A stretch of 64,000 nucleotides of DNA from Nissolia schottii (Eukaryota; Streptophyta; Magnoliopsida; Fabales; Fabaceae), in assembly GCA_003254905.1 (NCBI GenBank), contig QANU01025917.1:276049-340048 (forward strand). The letters run 5' to 3'. The notes beneath the pieces were generated by a model. It made no database searches and was not told where the DNA came from. It was given only the letters and a program-made list of their open reading frames with translations. A program made the translations under genes and the position numbers. Below, piece by piece: positions 45,765 to 57,160 of this stretch (position 1 is its first letter; each line of letters starts with the position of its first letter).

Positions 45765-47910
45765 GTAAGGGTCTAATTTGGTTTGTGAAATCACTTGTGG
45801 ACCAATTTGCTCTTAAAAAAAACATTTATTTTGGGAATAAAACATCAACTTGGTCTTTAAAGTATACAAGTTGAATCAATTTGGTCTCCGTAGTTTCAAA
45901 TCAATCAAATTTGTCTTCATAATGAACACACGTCAATCAAGTTAGCCCCTGTTATGAAGTTTTCGTCCCACCTCGTCCCTGTTGTGAAATTTTCGTCACA
46001 CCTCATTGACGGTCGTTTACTCAGTTGATTACATGGTAGTCACTCCCTATACATTAAATTAATCCTCACATTTTCCCGAATCAATCAATTTTGTCTCAGC
46101 TCCTATTTAACCTAAATTTCTAATTTTAAACTCTAATCCCTAAAATTAATACTCCTAACTCACCTAATTAACTCTAAAATAAATAATTAAATTTCATATT
46201 ACTTAATTTTATTCTAGTTATACATACCCACTTAATAAAAAAAAAGAACCAATAACCAAAATGATGTCGTTTTGGTCCCTCACTTACCTTCAAAATTCTA
46301 AGTATATTTTTGTTGATGTAACTAGTGCTTATTATTTAATTACTTTTATAATGAGCTTATGATATATATTTGATTGTTTGATTAGGTGCAATAATCATCA
46401 AATAAAAGGTGTAAAATAAATACATGTTAATTTGTTTTGATTACCTGACTCATATTGAAGTATAGAGCAACAAATGATCTCACAAAATCAATAGGTGATG
46501 GTTCTTGAGGTCCTCTAACAGCATCAGAAGGTCCTCTAATAGCAGGAGCAACACGCCGACTCTAGTGATAATAGCAGCAATAGGTTCTCTAGTAACAATA
46601 GCAACAACAGAAGTTTCTTTAGTAACAGTAGCAGCAGAAGCTTGTTCTCCACTAGCATTAGCTTGTTATGCATCAAATCAACTTGATTTAATTACATAAA
46701 TAAAATGTGACATGTCCAAATTTGTAGAAGTAATTAAATAATAAGCACTAGTTACATCACCTTCTTGTTTTCTTAGGAATTTTGAACCGCATGAAGTAAT
46801 TAAATAATAAGCACTAGTTACATCAACAAAAATATACTTGAAATTTAGGGATTAGGGTTTAAAATTGGGAAATTTGGGTTAAATAGGGGTAGGGACGAAA
46901 TTGATTAATTTGGAAAAGTGTAAGGACTAATTTGATGTATGGGGAGTGCATGCCATGTACTCAACCACATGGACGTAAGCGGTTGTCAATAAGGTGACAC
47001 AGAGACTTGACTGCAGTGACTAACTTAGTTGACGTATGCTAACTATAAGGATAAACTTGATCTATTTGAAACTATGAGGACCAAATTGATTGATTTTGCA
47101 TACTCCAGGGACTAAATTGATGTTTCATTCTCTATTTTGGTCCTAATCAATGTTAAACTTAATCAATTTGGTGTTTAACAAATAAAAAATGTTCAATTTA
47201 GTCTCAGTTAATTTTAATTCCACACCAAGTTAGTCGTTGTCAATTGTAGACTTGAGCTAAGTTAGTCTTTCCATTTTTAGCCACGCTTTATTAATATGAT
47301 TAAATATATTTTTAAAAGTGTAGTTAAACACATCAAAGATATTGTCATCACATTCCCTCTTCCCCTATTTTAGTTCTTCTATTTTCTTCTTTCTCAACCC
47401 CGTCCACACGTCCTTTTCAACACCCACCTGACTGAATCGCTATGGTTGCTCCGTTTTGGTCTTCTTGCAATCACTATTGTTGTTTCCACAACACCATCAA
47501 GTCACTACTTCGCATGCACTTGCCTCAGACATTGCTTCCTTAGCCTCCCAAGAGAGAGAGAGAGAGATTAGACAAGGAAGTCCCAAAAAGGTTGGGGGAA
47601 AGAGAAATAGAGGGAGTAAGATAGGGGAGGAGGGGTAGTGATCGTATTGTCATTGATATGTTTAGCTTTACTTTTAAAAATGTCTTTAATCACATTTATG
47701 AAGTGTGACTAACTTGACACAAGTTTAAAATTGACACGAACTAGTTTGATCTGGGTTGAAATTGATAGGGACCAAATTGGACATTTTTATTTGTTAGAGA
47801 TCAAATTGACTCATATTTAAAATTAAAAGGGACCTAATTGAATATTTTTATTTGTTAAAGACCAAATTAGCCCATTAGTAATTTGACAATGACCAAATTG
47901 GACCTTTACT
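45765..47910. mobile_element. Foldback/MULE-like element with long TIRs, interrupted
   Basis: Left end GTAAGGGTCTAATTTGGT and the reverse complement of the right end GTAAAGGTCCAATTTGGT start inverted repeats of about 250 bp. The left repeat is split by another element (45835-47130) and resumes at 47141; its partner is about 47640-47910. Without the insert it would be about 0.84 kb, with a loop at 47350-47640 containing a GA microsatellite. No transposase is encoded. Long TIRs suggest the Mutator group, but no own target duplication was found. Confidence 0.75.
45835..47130. mobile_element. MULE-like foldback element inserted in another
   Basis: Left end GAATAAAACATCAACTTGGT and the reverse complement of the right end GAATGAAACATCAATTTAGT open inverted repeats of roughly 300-500 bp, including an inner pair around AGTGCTTATTATTTAATTAC (46323-46342 and its complement near 46795-46814). 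The flanks TTTATTTTGG (45825-45834) and TCTATTTTGG (47131-47140) form a 9-10 bp target duplication with one mismatch, as in Mutator-like elements. Joining the flanks gives back an unbroken TIR of the outer element. The 450-bp loop has GCAGCA/ACAATAGCA-like repeats and no recognised gene. Confidence 0.82.
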
Positions 47911-48160
47911 TAGAGAAAAAATACACTATAATTGATATAAAAATATGAACTTAATTATTATCCTCTGATTTTGTAAAGTTTTTTTTACACTATCATCCAA
48001 TTAAATCTTATCACATAAACAAAAATAGTTAACCTTATCACCCAATACTTGAAAAGTCATGCATATGAAATTATTTTATAGAATGACAGTTTAAAAATAT
48101 TAAACTTTACACTATTAATAGATAACTATTAAACTCTAAAAATATAAATTTATATATTTT

Positions 48161-48684
48161 AGAGTAATACCCAAACTTCATAAAAAAATATTAATACTCT
48201 AAACTAATCCCTTTAAAATTTTAAATCAGTCAAATTAGTCTCTTAAAGATTTTTCAGTAAGTATTAGTATCTCGACTAAGACAACTAACGAAGATCACTA
48301 ATGTGAACATTAATGGAGCGACGTGCCACCACTAAACACATCTAGCTTTCATAGTTAACCTTATATGGGGTTATGGCTTTTGGTTCTTTCTTACAATTGC
48401 AGCGAATGAAAATTTTCAAGTGCTACTAAAGAGTTAGTAGGGACAAATCGATGAACGTAGGGAAACGGAGTGACACACGTATGTGTTTTAGGTAAAGTAA
48501 GACAAATTTAACAGTGACATATCACCTTGTTTATGTCTGCATAGGCAGTTTCCATTAGACATCCTAACCAATAGACTTACATGTCCTACTTTTGAATTTG
48601 ACAGAGACCAATTTGGCCAAAAAAATAAGAGGATTAATTAGGTCGTCTTAACATTTTAGAGGGACTAATTTGAGCTATTACTCT
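48161..48684. mobile_element. TIR element, 524 bp
   Basis: Both ends start AGAGTAATA (the right one read in reverse) and continue as imperfect inverted repeats (ACTAATCCCTTTAAAATTTT against ATTAGTCCCTCTAAAATGTT). ATATTTT flanks both ends (48154-48160 and 48685-48691). There is no coding frame. Probably a non-autonomous Mutator- or hAT-like element. Confidence 0.7.
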
Positions 48685-48701
48685 ATATTTTATCATAGCA
48701 A

Positions 48702-48770
48702 GCACTTTAGCTTAGTGGTCCGCAATTACTACGTAAGCAATATGCCTCGAGTTCTAATCTCATGAGTAAA
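48702..48770 (+). mobile_element. tRNA-derived SINE head
   Basis: TAGCTTAGTGGTC resembles a pol III A box, and GAGTTCTAATCTC, about 35 bp later, a B box with the GTTCNANNC core. Flanks do not fold as a full tRNA, so a SINE head is more likely than a tRNA gene. The 3' body is not delimited. Confidence 0.5.
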
Positions 48771-50244
48771 TATGATGTATTTTTAGATTTATATTGAGCT
48801 GGCCCATAAATAGACTGACTTTTAGGTTTAAGAGCCTTGTTAGAGGGTCTAGGTCTGACCACTTTAAGACTTGGTTTGGTAATGTTGTGACTCTTTAAAA
48901 GTTGCTAAGTTCATGGAATGTAAAGTTGATCTGTTGTACGTATGCCCACGTCCTTGGAGGAGGGGCACTGTTCAAGGGGGCCGCAGCTCGACCTTACTTC
49001 ACCAGGAATGTTTTTGGGTGGTTCTGGTACGCACACAACTCGGATACCTGTGAGGGTACACATACCCTAATTCTAAGAGGAGCCTGACACTTGGGGGTCT
49101 GATAAGGCATGCATGTCGTAACTGAGGAGCTTGATGCTCATACCTATCTATTATCAGGTCTGGCTTACGAGATCATAAGACCTCGTACTGTTCTAGGTCA
49201 TCTACCTTAGGGTCTATTGTTCGTGAAGTCTTTTAGGGAATTGTCTTTGATTACCGAAGTTGTTAAGGCCTAAAGATATTGATTATGACAAGTGTGTCCT
49301 ATTTAACTAATCTTTATTTATTAGTTCGACTTGCGGACTAAGGTCCCACACCTAGGATAGGATTCCCAGGTAAGAGAGGAACATTACAGAAGAACATCTT
49401 AAGTACCAAGTCTTGCCTTAGCTAGAACCTGCCCCTTGTTAGGGTCTATGACTTAACCGGAGTCTTTATTTAAAGTCTTATGTATAAGTATAACCTAGCA
49501 TCTCTAAGGGTATCATGCCTAGGGATTTAGGTCTCTATTCTAACATAGCATAGCATGACATATATACAACATAATCACATGGCATATCACATAAGCATAA
49601 CATTTACTGAGCATATATAAGGATACTAATTAACTACTAGCATGTTATGGCATAATTGAATCTATTGATGGACCATCAAAGTGGGACCATCGACGCACCG
49701 GGACCGCCACTCACTTGAAATGTCGCGGAACGGAGGAATACTGGCACTAGGGCTCCTTGCGGCGTGGTGTTGGCACTTGGAAAGCCAACCAAACCACCAT
49801 AAAAAACCCATAAAACAAATCTTTAAACTGGTAGGCCCCGAAATAGCGATTCTAGCATCACTACAGCGTTCCAGCATTGTCACGGTGTCCTGAGGACCAC
49901 CGTAAGCCACCACCAACATGGCGGCAGCGCCAGAGCTTACTACCCTAGGCCATCCTAAAAGAAGGAATGGGTAGCCACCTAAGTGGGAGATAAGAATTGA
50001 ACAGAACTCGTTCTAATAGGGAAGAAGAGACTGAACTCTGAGCGAGTTGGAATTGGGGGAAGAGGGCTCTATATATAGGCGAAGGAGTGGCCAAAGGAGT
50101 GGGTCGAACCCTTAAAAACTTGAAACCAACGTAAAAACGCGGAGCTGAGTCTGCATGTGTCTTGCAGGAGTTGTATATATGTCTTGTGCGAGACACCTCC
50201 CCAAGTTGCAAGCTTCTCGCGCGAGATGCCACCTGTTCTTGCAA
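48771..50244 (-). mobile_element. LTR-like sequence (fossil), minus orientation
   Basis: Moderately GC-rich, without a host exon that I can support. A TATA-like CTATATATAG lies at about 50070-50079 and the sequence composition resembles that of the LTRs elsewhere in the window. A CTCGCGCGAGA palindrome near 50216 also occurs near 18121. Ends were not found. Confidence 0.3.
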
Positions 50245-51236
50245 GAGGTGCTACACATTTTTAGGTGGAGAAAAGTTATGAAAGATGACCCTATATGCCC
50301 GCGGTGTGGGTCAACAGAGGAATCAATGCTCCATGTCCTCTGTGATTGTAGTATTGCTAAGGAGACGTGGAAGAGCATTGTACATAGAACATTCCATGTT
50401 TCCTTTTTTTAGGGTGACTTCACGAACTAGCTAAAGGACAACGCATTGGTGAGAACTCAGCGATTCAATAAGGAAGAGTGGCCTATTCTCTTTGCCACTA
50501 CTTGTAGTTTCATTTGGCAAGCTAAAGATGAAGGGAATGTCGAACAACGTCAAACTTCTCTGGTTGAGCTAAGTGAAAAGTTAGTGGTCCGCTCTAAAGA
50601 CTATCAGCATTTTAGGAGCTCAATTATTTCTGCCAGATGTGCGATTCTCCATTATGAGGTCGTGCACATTGCTTGGGATCCTCCTTCCAGTGGGATGCCA
50701 TAAAATTAATGTGGATGGCTCTGTTACTAACCCTAGTGCTGCTGCTTCTTGTGGTGGGATTATTAGGGATCATCGTGGTAATTTCCTGTTAACTTTTAGC
50801 TTTAACATTGGGTCTTGCTTTGTCACTATTGCTAAGCTTTGGGATGCCTCTGTTGGCATTTCCTGGGCAGCCCATTGTGGTCTTCAGCAAGTGATTCTTG
50901 AGTTAGATTCCAAATGTGCAGTTAATTAATTTCCCTCATGATCCCTTGGATGATTGTCACCTCTCCTCAAGTGAAAGCTATTATTAACATAGTGAACTCG
51001 AATTGGAACATTTAAATTAGACATATATTCAGGGAAGCAAACTTTTGTGATGATACTTTAGCCAAGCATGGTCATGATTATCTAATTGGTTTTCATCCTT
51101 TCAAGTCTATTCTTAGTTTTTTATCCCTGGCCTTGTTGGTCAATAAGGCAGGCACTCTCTTTCTCCGTGTTCTGGGATTGTAGTTCTCATTTTCGCTTGA
51201 ACGTTTAGCCCTGTTGTTTATCCCAAAAAAAAAAAA
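50245..51236 (+). mobile_element. L1-type LINE 3' end (zinc-binding and RNase H)
   Basis: Plus-strand translation gives the reverse-transcriptase zinc-binding region, DPICPRCGSTEESMLHVLCD (about 50285-50345), a linker, then an RNase H-like domain starting INVDGSV and GGIIRDHRGNFLLTF (about 50705-50800), and LELDSK near 50900. This order is that of plant L1 ORF2 C-terminal ends. The element finishes in a run of A (51226-51236). In-frame stops after the zinc finger, before the RNase H block and beyond 50930 show that it is dead; the 5' part is missing. Confidence 0.85.
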
Positions 51237-51821
51237 GTTCACCCATCCATCAATCCCATGTGTGTATTTTTTTTTTATAAACAAAATAAGCAATGCCTTA
51301 AATTATTCACTTATATATTAATATTATATTGATTCAAATAGTCGAACACTTATTTTCTTTTAATAAAATCTCAAGTTCTTGAATATATAAGTCAAAGTGT
51401 CATCTTTGACATATCTTCCATGAATGGAAGAACCTTTAAATATATATTTCCACCTTGCTATGAATTTAATATTTTATTTATGTCAAGTGATTATATTATT
51501 CACATTTTTTAGTAATATTACATAACAAAAATATACAATAAAAATTTAGAATCCTGCACAAGATTTAAATACAATTGATATGATACTGTTAATAAAAATC
51601 TTTCGGTAGATCAAATTACCATCTTTTCTAGCTATATCGCCTTTCTTTTCTTTTTTCCTTTTACTCTCTGTCGTATCCTTTGTGAATTGGAATAACATTG
51701 AAACATTTTGCTATAGATTCATTTTTTGATCCACTTTTTTTTTTTAATAAACATTTGTTATAGATTCATGCACCACTCTTTGTAAAAAAATGCAACATTT
51801 ATTTCAAATTATTATGATTCA
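51237..51821. other. AT-rich intergenic
   Basis: No exon or paired terminal repeat is visible. Confidence 0.5.
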
Positions 51822-51963
51822 CTCTCTTTGTTCTAGCTACCATATATGTCATTAGATAAATTCCGTGTATTTTTATATCAATGTATCTATTTAATTAATT
51901 AAATACATTGATTTAATACGTATGAAATTGGTCAAAGGATAGATACCATAAAACAAAAGGAGC
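51822..51963. mobile_element. Possible Stowaway-like MITE in the MADS gene 3 promoter
   Basis: Left CTCTCTTTGTTCTAGCTACC and the reverse complement of the right end (GCTCCTTTTGTTTTATGGTA) are similar, and the centre is an exact palindrome, CAATGTA..TACATTG around TTAATTAATTAA (51881-51913). The element, if real, ends about 30 bp before the TATA box of MADS gene 3. No clear TA duplication, so tentative. Confidence 0.4.
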
Positions 51964-51990
51964 AAAAGCCTAATATCACATATCTTAGCC

Positions 51991-51998
51991 TATATAAA
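51991..51998 (+). promoter_or_regulatory. TATA box of MADS gene 3
   Basis: TATATAAA, followed by GG, lies 100 bp upstream of the start codon, a normal spacing with a leader of about 70 nt. Confidence 0.65.
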
Positions 51999-52090
51999 GG
52001 TTATAATAATGTTTGGGTAATTAGAAAACCAAAAAATAAAAAAATAAAAAAAAATAAATCCCTCATTTTGCATCTTCTCTTGTTGTGAGC

Positions 52091-52810
52091 ATGGCTAGAA
52101 AGAAGGTGAAGCTTGCGTTCATCCTCGATATGATTGCGAGGAAGACATCCTACAAGAAAAGGAAGAAGGGTATACTGAAGAAGATCGAGGAACTCGCCAT
52201 CCTTTGCGGCGTTGAAGCATGCGCCATAATCTACAGCGAATTCGATGATCTTCAGCCACAGATTTGGCCATCCCCGTGGGGTGTCCAGAAGGTGATCGCC
52301 AAGTTCAGGAGCTACCCTCAAGTCGAGCAGCTCAAGAGGATGTTCAACCAAGAGAGCTACGTGCGTCAAAGGCTCAACAAGGCCTCCGAGCAATTGGACA
52401 AACTCAGGAAGAGCAATAGGGAGAAGGAGATGTCCATTCTCCTCAACCAATACCTCCTTGATGGTAAGATCCCCAACGACCTTAGCGTCGTTGATCTGAA
52501 TGACCTTTTGTGGTCAATTGATGAAATGCACAAGGAGGTCAACTATAGGAGGACTGTTCTCAGCAGGACCTTGGACTCAGCAAACCAGACTCAGCCTGAC
52601 CAAGTGGCGGTGGTTGAACCCGCGGCGGCCGCGGTGGCAGACGAAGCGGCCGTGCAGAGAGAGGATCGCGGCAAAGGGGTCCTTGTCGAGACGAGCGTGG
52701 ATCATGCCACGCAAAATGTGCCATGGTACATGGATATGATCAATGGTGGAGTGGATGAGAATCAGCTCATGATGGTGCAATTTGGAGATTTCAATTACCT
52801 ACCCAAGTGA
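52091..52810 (+). CDS. Type I (M-gamma) MADS-box protein, gene 3
   Basis: A predicted nuclear transcription factor of 239 residues in one exon. The MADS domain opens MARKKVKLAFILDMIARKTS and goes on KKRKKGILKKIEELAILCGV and ACAIIYSEFD. A VWPS-like block reads IWPSPWGVQKVIAKFR; the helical linker has FNQESYVRQRLNKASEQLDK (about 90-110), and VVDLNDLLWSIDEMHKEVN is near 135-155. The C-terminal part is alanine- and acid-rich and carries PWYMDMING near 220, like the C-terminal motif of AGL80 and of gene 2. The ATG at 52091 aligns with the domain; no better upstream start exists. The coding region is noticeably more GC-rich than genes 1 and 4. An endosperm or central-cell role is inferred from the class. 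Confidence 0.9.
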   Translation: MARKKVKLAFILDMIARKTSYKKRKKGILKKIEELAILCGVEACAIIYSEFDDLQPQIWPSPWGVQKVIAKFRSYPQVEQLKRMFNQESYVRQRLNKASEQLDKLRKSNREKEMSILLNQYLLDGKIPNDLSVVDLNDLLWSIDEMHKEVNYRRTVLSRTLDSANQTQPDQVAVVEPAAAAVADEAAVQREDRGKGVLVETSVDHATQNVPWYMDMINGGVDENQLMMVQFGDFNYLPK

Positions 52811-54052
52811 TGTGTCGTAAGGACGAGAAATTCTTTGGATGATCTCGGAGCAAAGAGAAAGTATTTTGCTGCGTATTATTTCATCATTCATCACATTAAC
52901 TTTGCGAAACATCTTATATTTGTTAATGCAATAGCTAATGTGTCATATGATGAATAGTACGTAACAAAACATTTTTTCTTAATTTCCAGATCTTCTAAGA
53001 ATTTCAAATCTTCCTAGTTGTAAAAATGGATGTTTGGGTTTTCAGTACCTTTTTCTTTCAAGTATTGGCATGTGTAGACTAAACTGTAATTCATTATGGT
53101 TTTAGGCTACAATTGCAGTCGTTGTTAGTTTTGCTATTTTTTTTTCTTTCAAGTGTCATGTGTAGACAAAGCTTTAAGTCATTATGGTTTAGTCTACACA
53201 AGTTGTCGTTTTAAGAGTATTTACTCTTAAGTGTCATGTTGGTCAGTTTGAATAAAGGAATCGATCGTTGTTATGGTTTTCAATATTATGTTGTCTGCAG
53301 TTCATTCAGAATAATAGAACTTAGAAACGCAATATGGAATTAAAATCCAGCTTACTAATCCCCATTTAATTGAAAAGACAAACCATATACATATATCTTC
53401 ATTTCAATGCTTAGCTCAGTGCAAATAGTTTGTAAATTCTCATTAACTTGGATAATAAGAATTAGGACTTCAGAAATCACATGTATGGGCCTGTAATGAA
53501 AATTTGAACACTTTTTTCCTTTTCTCTTAGATTTCTCTCCGTCACTCGGAATGCGTCTGAATTTGTCTGTAAGACATTATTATTTCTGTCATATGATAAA
53601 CGTTTGGTAAAGTCATTTTGCTCAATCTCCCATCAAAGAACGAATCTTCTAGGTATCTAGGTATTCAACTTTTGACATATGTGTCAAGTCAAAAAAAACT
53701 TTCACTTGCTCAGTTGCTTGTCATCCTAACAAAATTTTATTTGTAGATTGCCCAAAGCAAGTGCTCTTCGAAATACGAGGAGTACAATGCAAACTTTTGA
53801 TTTGGTGTTTCTAGATGATTTCTCATGAGATAGAAGATTGAAAAGTGTGGTGACTAGGGTTTTATAAAAGAGGACAATAAATGTGAAAATATTAGTTTTA
53901 TAAGGAGTTAGAGTTTGGTCTAACTCAATCTCATGTTTTTTTTTTTTACTCTTCTTTCTTTTATTTTTGCATCTATTTCTTAAATTCTATAATCATTTTT
54001 TTAGTCCTAATTAGGAGCATAGTATCACAACTAACAATGGAGTTGAGACTTT
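52811..54052. other. 3' flank of MADS gene 3 and intergenic
   Basis: AT-rich. Around 53040-53240 TTTCAAGTRTYRGCATGTGTAGAC-like and AGTCATTATGGTTT stretches recur two to three times as a loose local repeat. No exon can be supported. Confidence 0.45.
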
Positions 54053-54720
54053 CACTGGGATATTGTTATACTAAAAATTTATTTTTTCCCACGACAAATT
54101 GAGCTCGACACTATGGGTTATGACAGTGTCAAGGGTACCTAATCCTAGAGTGGGAGACTAATGGAATATAAGGGTCACATGACCTTAATGTTATGAAGAA
54201 CTTAGAAAAATTTATAAGTCTTTGACCAAATATATGACAGATTGGTCATGACGACTCGATGATGAGGGATGACGGTTACTCACGATCTAAGGGTCCATGA
54301 CACGACACGTGGCATGACGATGTGAAGATGGATGGCAGTTACATTTTCATCCAAGGGTCCAAGACTTGACACGTGGAGTTGACACGGATCAAGGTTCTGA
54401 AGATCATGATAGTTACTAGAAGATTTGCAGGTTGACAGCATGACAAGAGACTAGTTGGATTGAAGACACGTGGGCAATCAAAACATTGCATTTTGAGGGT
54501 TTCTCGTTAGGAAGCATCATTTGATGGCCAGAATTCAAATTCAAGACTAATGACACAGATGCTCCAGAAAGCGGTTATGTAATCGTCAAGGATCAAGTTT
54601 CCCTATAAATAGAACCTATCAAACACATTTTTTAACCAAGTTCCTAGGATTACACACTTGCAAACACTTTCACACGCTCGACATCGCGCCTCCAATGGCT
54701 ACTCAAAACACGAGAATAGA
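54053..54720 (+). mobile_element. Possible LTR-like sequence (fossil)
   Basis: Less AT-rich than its surroundings, with repeated GACACGTGG/GACACG motifs and a TATA-like CTATAAATAGAACC at about 54603-54616. The composition and promoter-like end suggest an LTR, but ends, target duplication and an internal region were not identified. Confidence 0.3.
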
Positions 54721-54879
54721 CAAGTACATGTCCTGAACTTCCCCTTTTCTTTTCCCTTTTTAGGATTAAACACTTTATCTTTTCTTTTTCATCTTTACTT
54801 GTAATTCTATCATATCAAATTTGTCTGTAAGACATTTGTTTGTATAATTTAAGTTTCCATACAGAATAAGTTCTTGTAC

Positions 54880-55270
54880 TCATAACTCTAGAACTAAAAC
54901 TTAAATGAACAAACACCACAAAAGCAACACTTAATTGTCAAGTTCTTGATAATTGCTATTATGCTACTAACTCTGGAACTATAGAACTTGGTGCTAACAA
55001 TTAAGTTGAACATATAAGTCATACATTGGCATTGACAGTTCAAACTGTTGAGTAATTCTTTACATTACTCATTCCTTCAAGAATCTATACAATTACTGTC
55101 AAACATATCACTCTAGAACTAAAACTTGATTATACACTTACAAAAGTCACAAATTAGCATTCATACTCACATTTTCTAACATTATTACTAGTACACATCA
55201 GTGAAATCACTCTGGAACTGAAAACTTGAGTTTACATTCATAAAAGTCATAAATTGACAACTCCGGTGCT
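54880..55270. repeat. Degenerate tandem repeat
   Basis: ACTCTRGAACTRWARAACTTG-like cores occur at about 54886, 54968, 55111 and 55210, three of them followed at some distance by AAAAGTCAYAAATT or TAAGTCATACATTG. Spacing is irregular (80-140 bp). Confidence 0.55.
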
Positions 55271-55280
55271 ATTTATTATG

Positions 55281-55343
55281 AATGGTGCATTGACACAAAA
55301 TATACATTTCTTGGACACTTCAATAATTATGTTTTTGAGACTC
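55281..55343 (+). repeat. 63-bp flank, copy 1 (next to LTR element)
   Basis: AATGGTGCATTGACACAAAA.. up to GAGACTC is repeated at 57098-57160 with one mismatch. Here it is followed by the LTR of the small element. Confidence 0.9.
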
Positions 55344-55344
55344 C

Positions 55345-57096
55345 TATTAGAATATATAGATGATATAGCTAATTGTTGTTATGGTAATGAGTTAGTTAGG
55401 ATTAGCTAGTAGATTAGCTAATGGATTGTTGTCATCATAAGCCTATCTATAGGCTACATCACTTGTAATTCAACACACTTCCTCATTCTATCATTTTCAT
55501 TTAGTTTCATTTTCTCTCTTTTTTCTCCTGGTACCATGGATCTCGACATGGTATCAGAGCCATGGCATCCACCTTGAAGCTTCCGCACCTCATTTTTTTT
55601 TTCTTTTCATTTTCCTTCGTTTTCTTAGTTTTTTTTTCTTTCATTTTCCCGCTTCCCAAATACCTTTACCATCTCAGATTTCACTTTCTTTGCTTTATTC
55701 TTCAATTTTCTTTTACTTTCTCGGAAGAACAAAAAGAACACAAAAACATTTTCCCTTTCTTTCCTTCAATTTATCAGAAAACAAATTTCTCTCTCGTCTT
55801 CTCTCTTTCGCGATTCGCGATTCGCTATTCGCTCTTCCCTCTGTACACGACGCGATCTCGCCGCTTGTGAGGCTCCCGTGTCAAGAAGGATGCTGCAACG
55901 GCGCTCTGCTACAGATCTGCGCGAGCAACGGTACGGCGCTCTGCTTCAGATCTGCGCGAGCACGGTGGTTCCATCTCTGCTCTCTCTCTCTCTCTAAAAT
56001 TCATACGACTACGACAGTCAGGCTTGCGGTCACGGCAGTGACTGAGCGCAGCCACGGAAGCAGCGACGACGAGGAGATACTGGCAGTAGCTTTACGAAGC
56101 TGGTGTTGCTGGAGTGAAAACGGCGACTGCGGAGATAGAGGCCGTGGTAAAGCAAAGCACCAGCGCGGTGGTTCTCCATATCTCCGGCAACAGCATTTTT
56201 TTTCAGATCTGGTTCTGGTTTGCCATTTTTTACCTGCATTTGCTGTGCAACTTTGGTTATTGGAATGGTAATTACAAGAAAACAAATGGCTATGTGGAGT
56301 TTGTTCCATGCACTGTTTTTGGATTCTTGCTGCGAATGCACACAAGGTGTTTGATATATTGTCTTCTCTCAATAAGGAGGTAATATTTCCTTCGTGTGAG
56401 CTTTTACTTGCTGAGTGTTGGATGCAGTTTGTATGTCTGCCTGTTAAGCATGTATTTCTGCAAATTCCTGATGAAGAAAGGTTATTGGACCTGCACAATG
56501 TGTTGTCTATGTGATTGGTATTGGGTTCAAGATCTCCCAAGTATTGTTTCTTGCTGAGTTTGGTTTAGATTTTGTTGAGAGATATTATCTGATCTATTGC
56601 TGCTAGTTTGGCTTAAATTCTGTCACAAGTTTCTGCTTTGTAAGCCTTGTGCGGCTTTGATTCACATCAGTGTATGACATGGCTAAGCATTGGTTCACAC
56701 TCTGTTAGCCTTATGGCTTTATGTTTGCTTCTGCCGAGTAGGTGGTTAAGCTTTGGATATGATGGGATCATTTGCTTTTGCCATGTGTTTTACCTGTGAT
56801 GGCATTTGATCATTGTTCCTATGTTGAAACCGTTTGCAACCGGTGCCGTTGAGACGTTGGAGGAAGGTCGGAGGGGCTTTAGTGAAAGTCGAAGACAGGA
56901 AGGTCGAAGGGGCTTCAGTGAAAGTCGAAGACTTCCAGGAACTAGGAACTTCAGTGGTTGCGGCTGGTTTTCAATCATTTTCTTAGCATTGTGTTGCTCT
57001 TTGATTTTAACTTGTATTGTTGTTTCCAAGCTGGACATGTTAGTGCACATGGTCCAGCTTGCGGGGGGGGTATTAGAATATATAGATGATATAGCT
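55345..57096 (+). mobile_element. Small non-autonomous LTR element (TRIM/LARD-like)
   Basis: The left LTR, 55345-55548, is about 204 bp, starting TATTAGAATATATAG and ending CTCGACA. A primer binding site TGGTATCAGAGC (55549-55560), complementary to initiator methionine tRNA as in Ty1/copia, follows directly. The 1.5-kb inner region encodes no gag or pol that I recognise. A G-rich tract (57061-57070) precedes the first 26 bp of the right LTR, which is cut by a lone N. Inside are two short tandem duplications, near 55890-55965 and 56860-56935. It looks well preserved and thus fairly young, but incomplete in the assembly. Confidence 0.8.
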
Positions 57097-57097
57097 N

Positions 57098-57160
57098 AAT
57101 GGTGCATTGACACAAAATATACATTTCTTGGGCACTTCAATAATTATGTTTTTGAGACTC
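57098..57160 (+). repeat. 63-bp flank, copy 2 (without LTR element)
   Basis: Same sequence as 55281-55343 but continuing to TATAAGAGGAGC rather than an LTR. It starts right after the lone N at 57097. Confidence 0.9.

Noticed and set aside
48702-48770. tRNA gene
   Set aside because: A- and B-box-like words are present but the arms do not pair into a cloverleaf; a SINE head fits better.
56001-56540. 179-codon minus-strand frame in the small LTR element
   Set aside because: No retrotransposon or host domain recognised; likely a chance frame in a GC-rich stretch.
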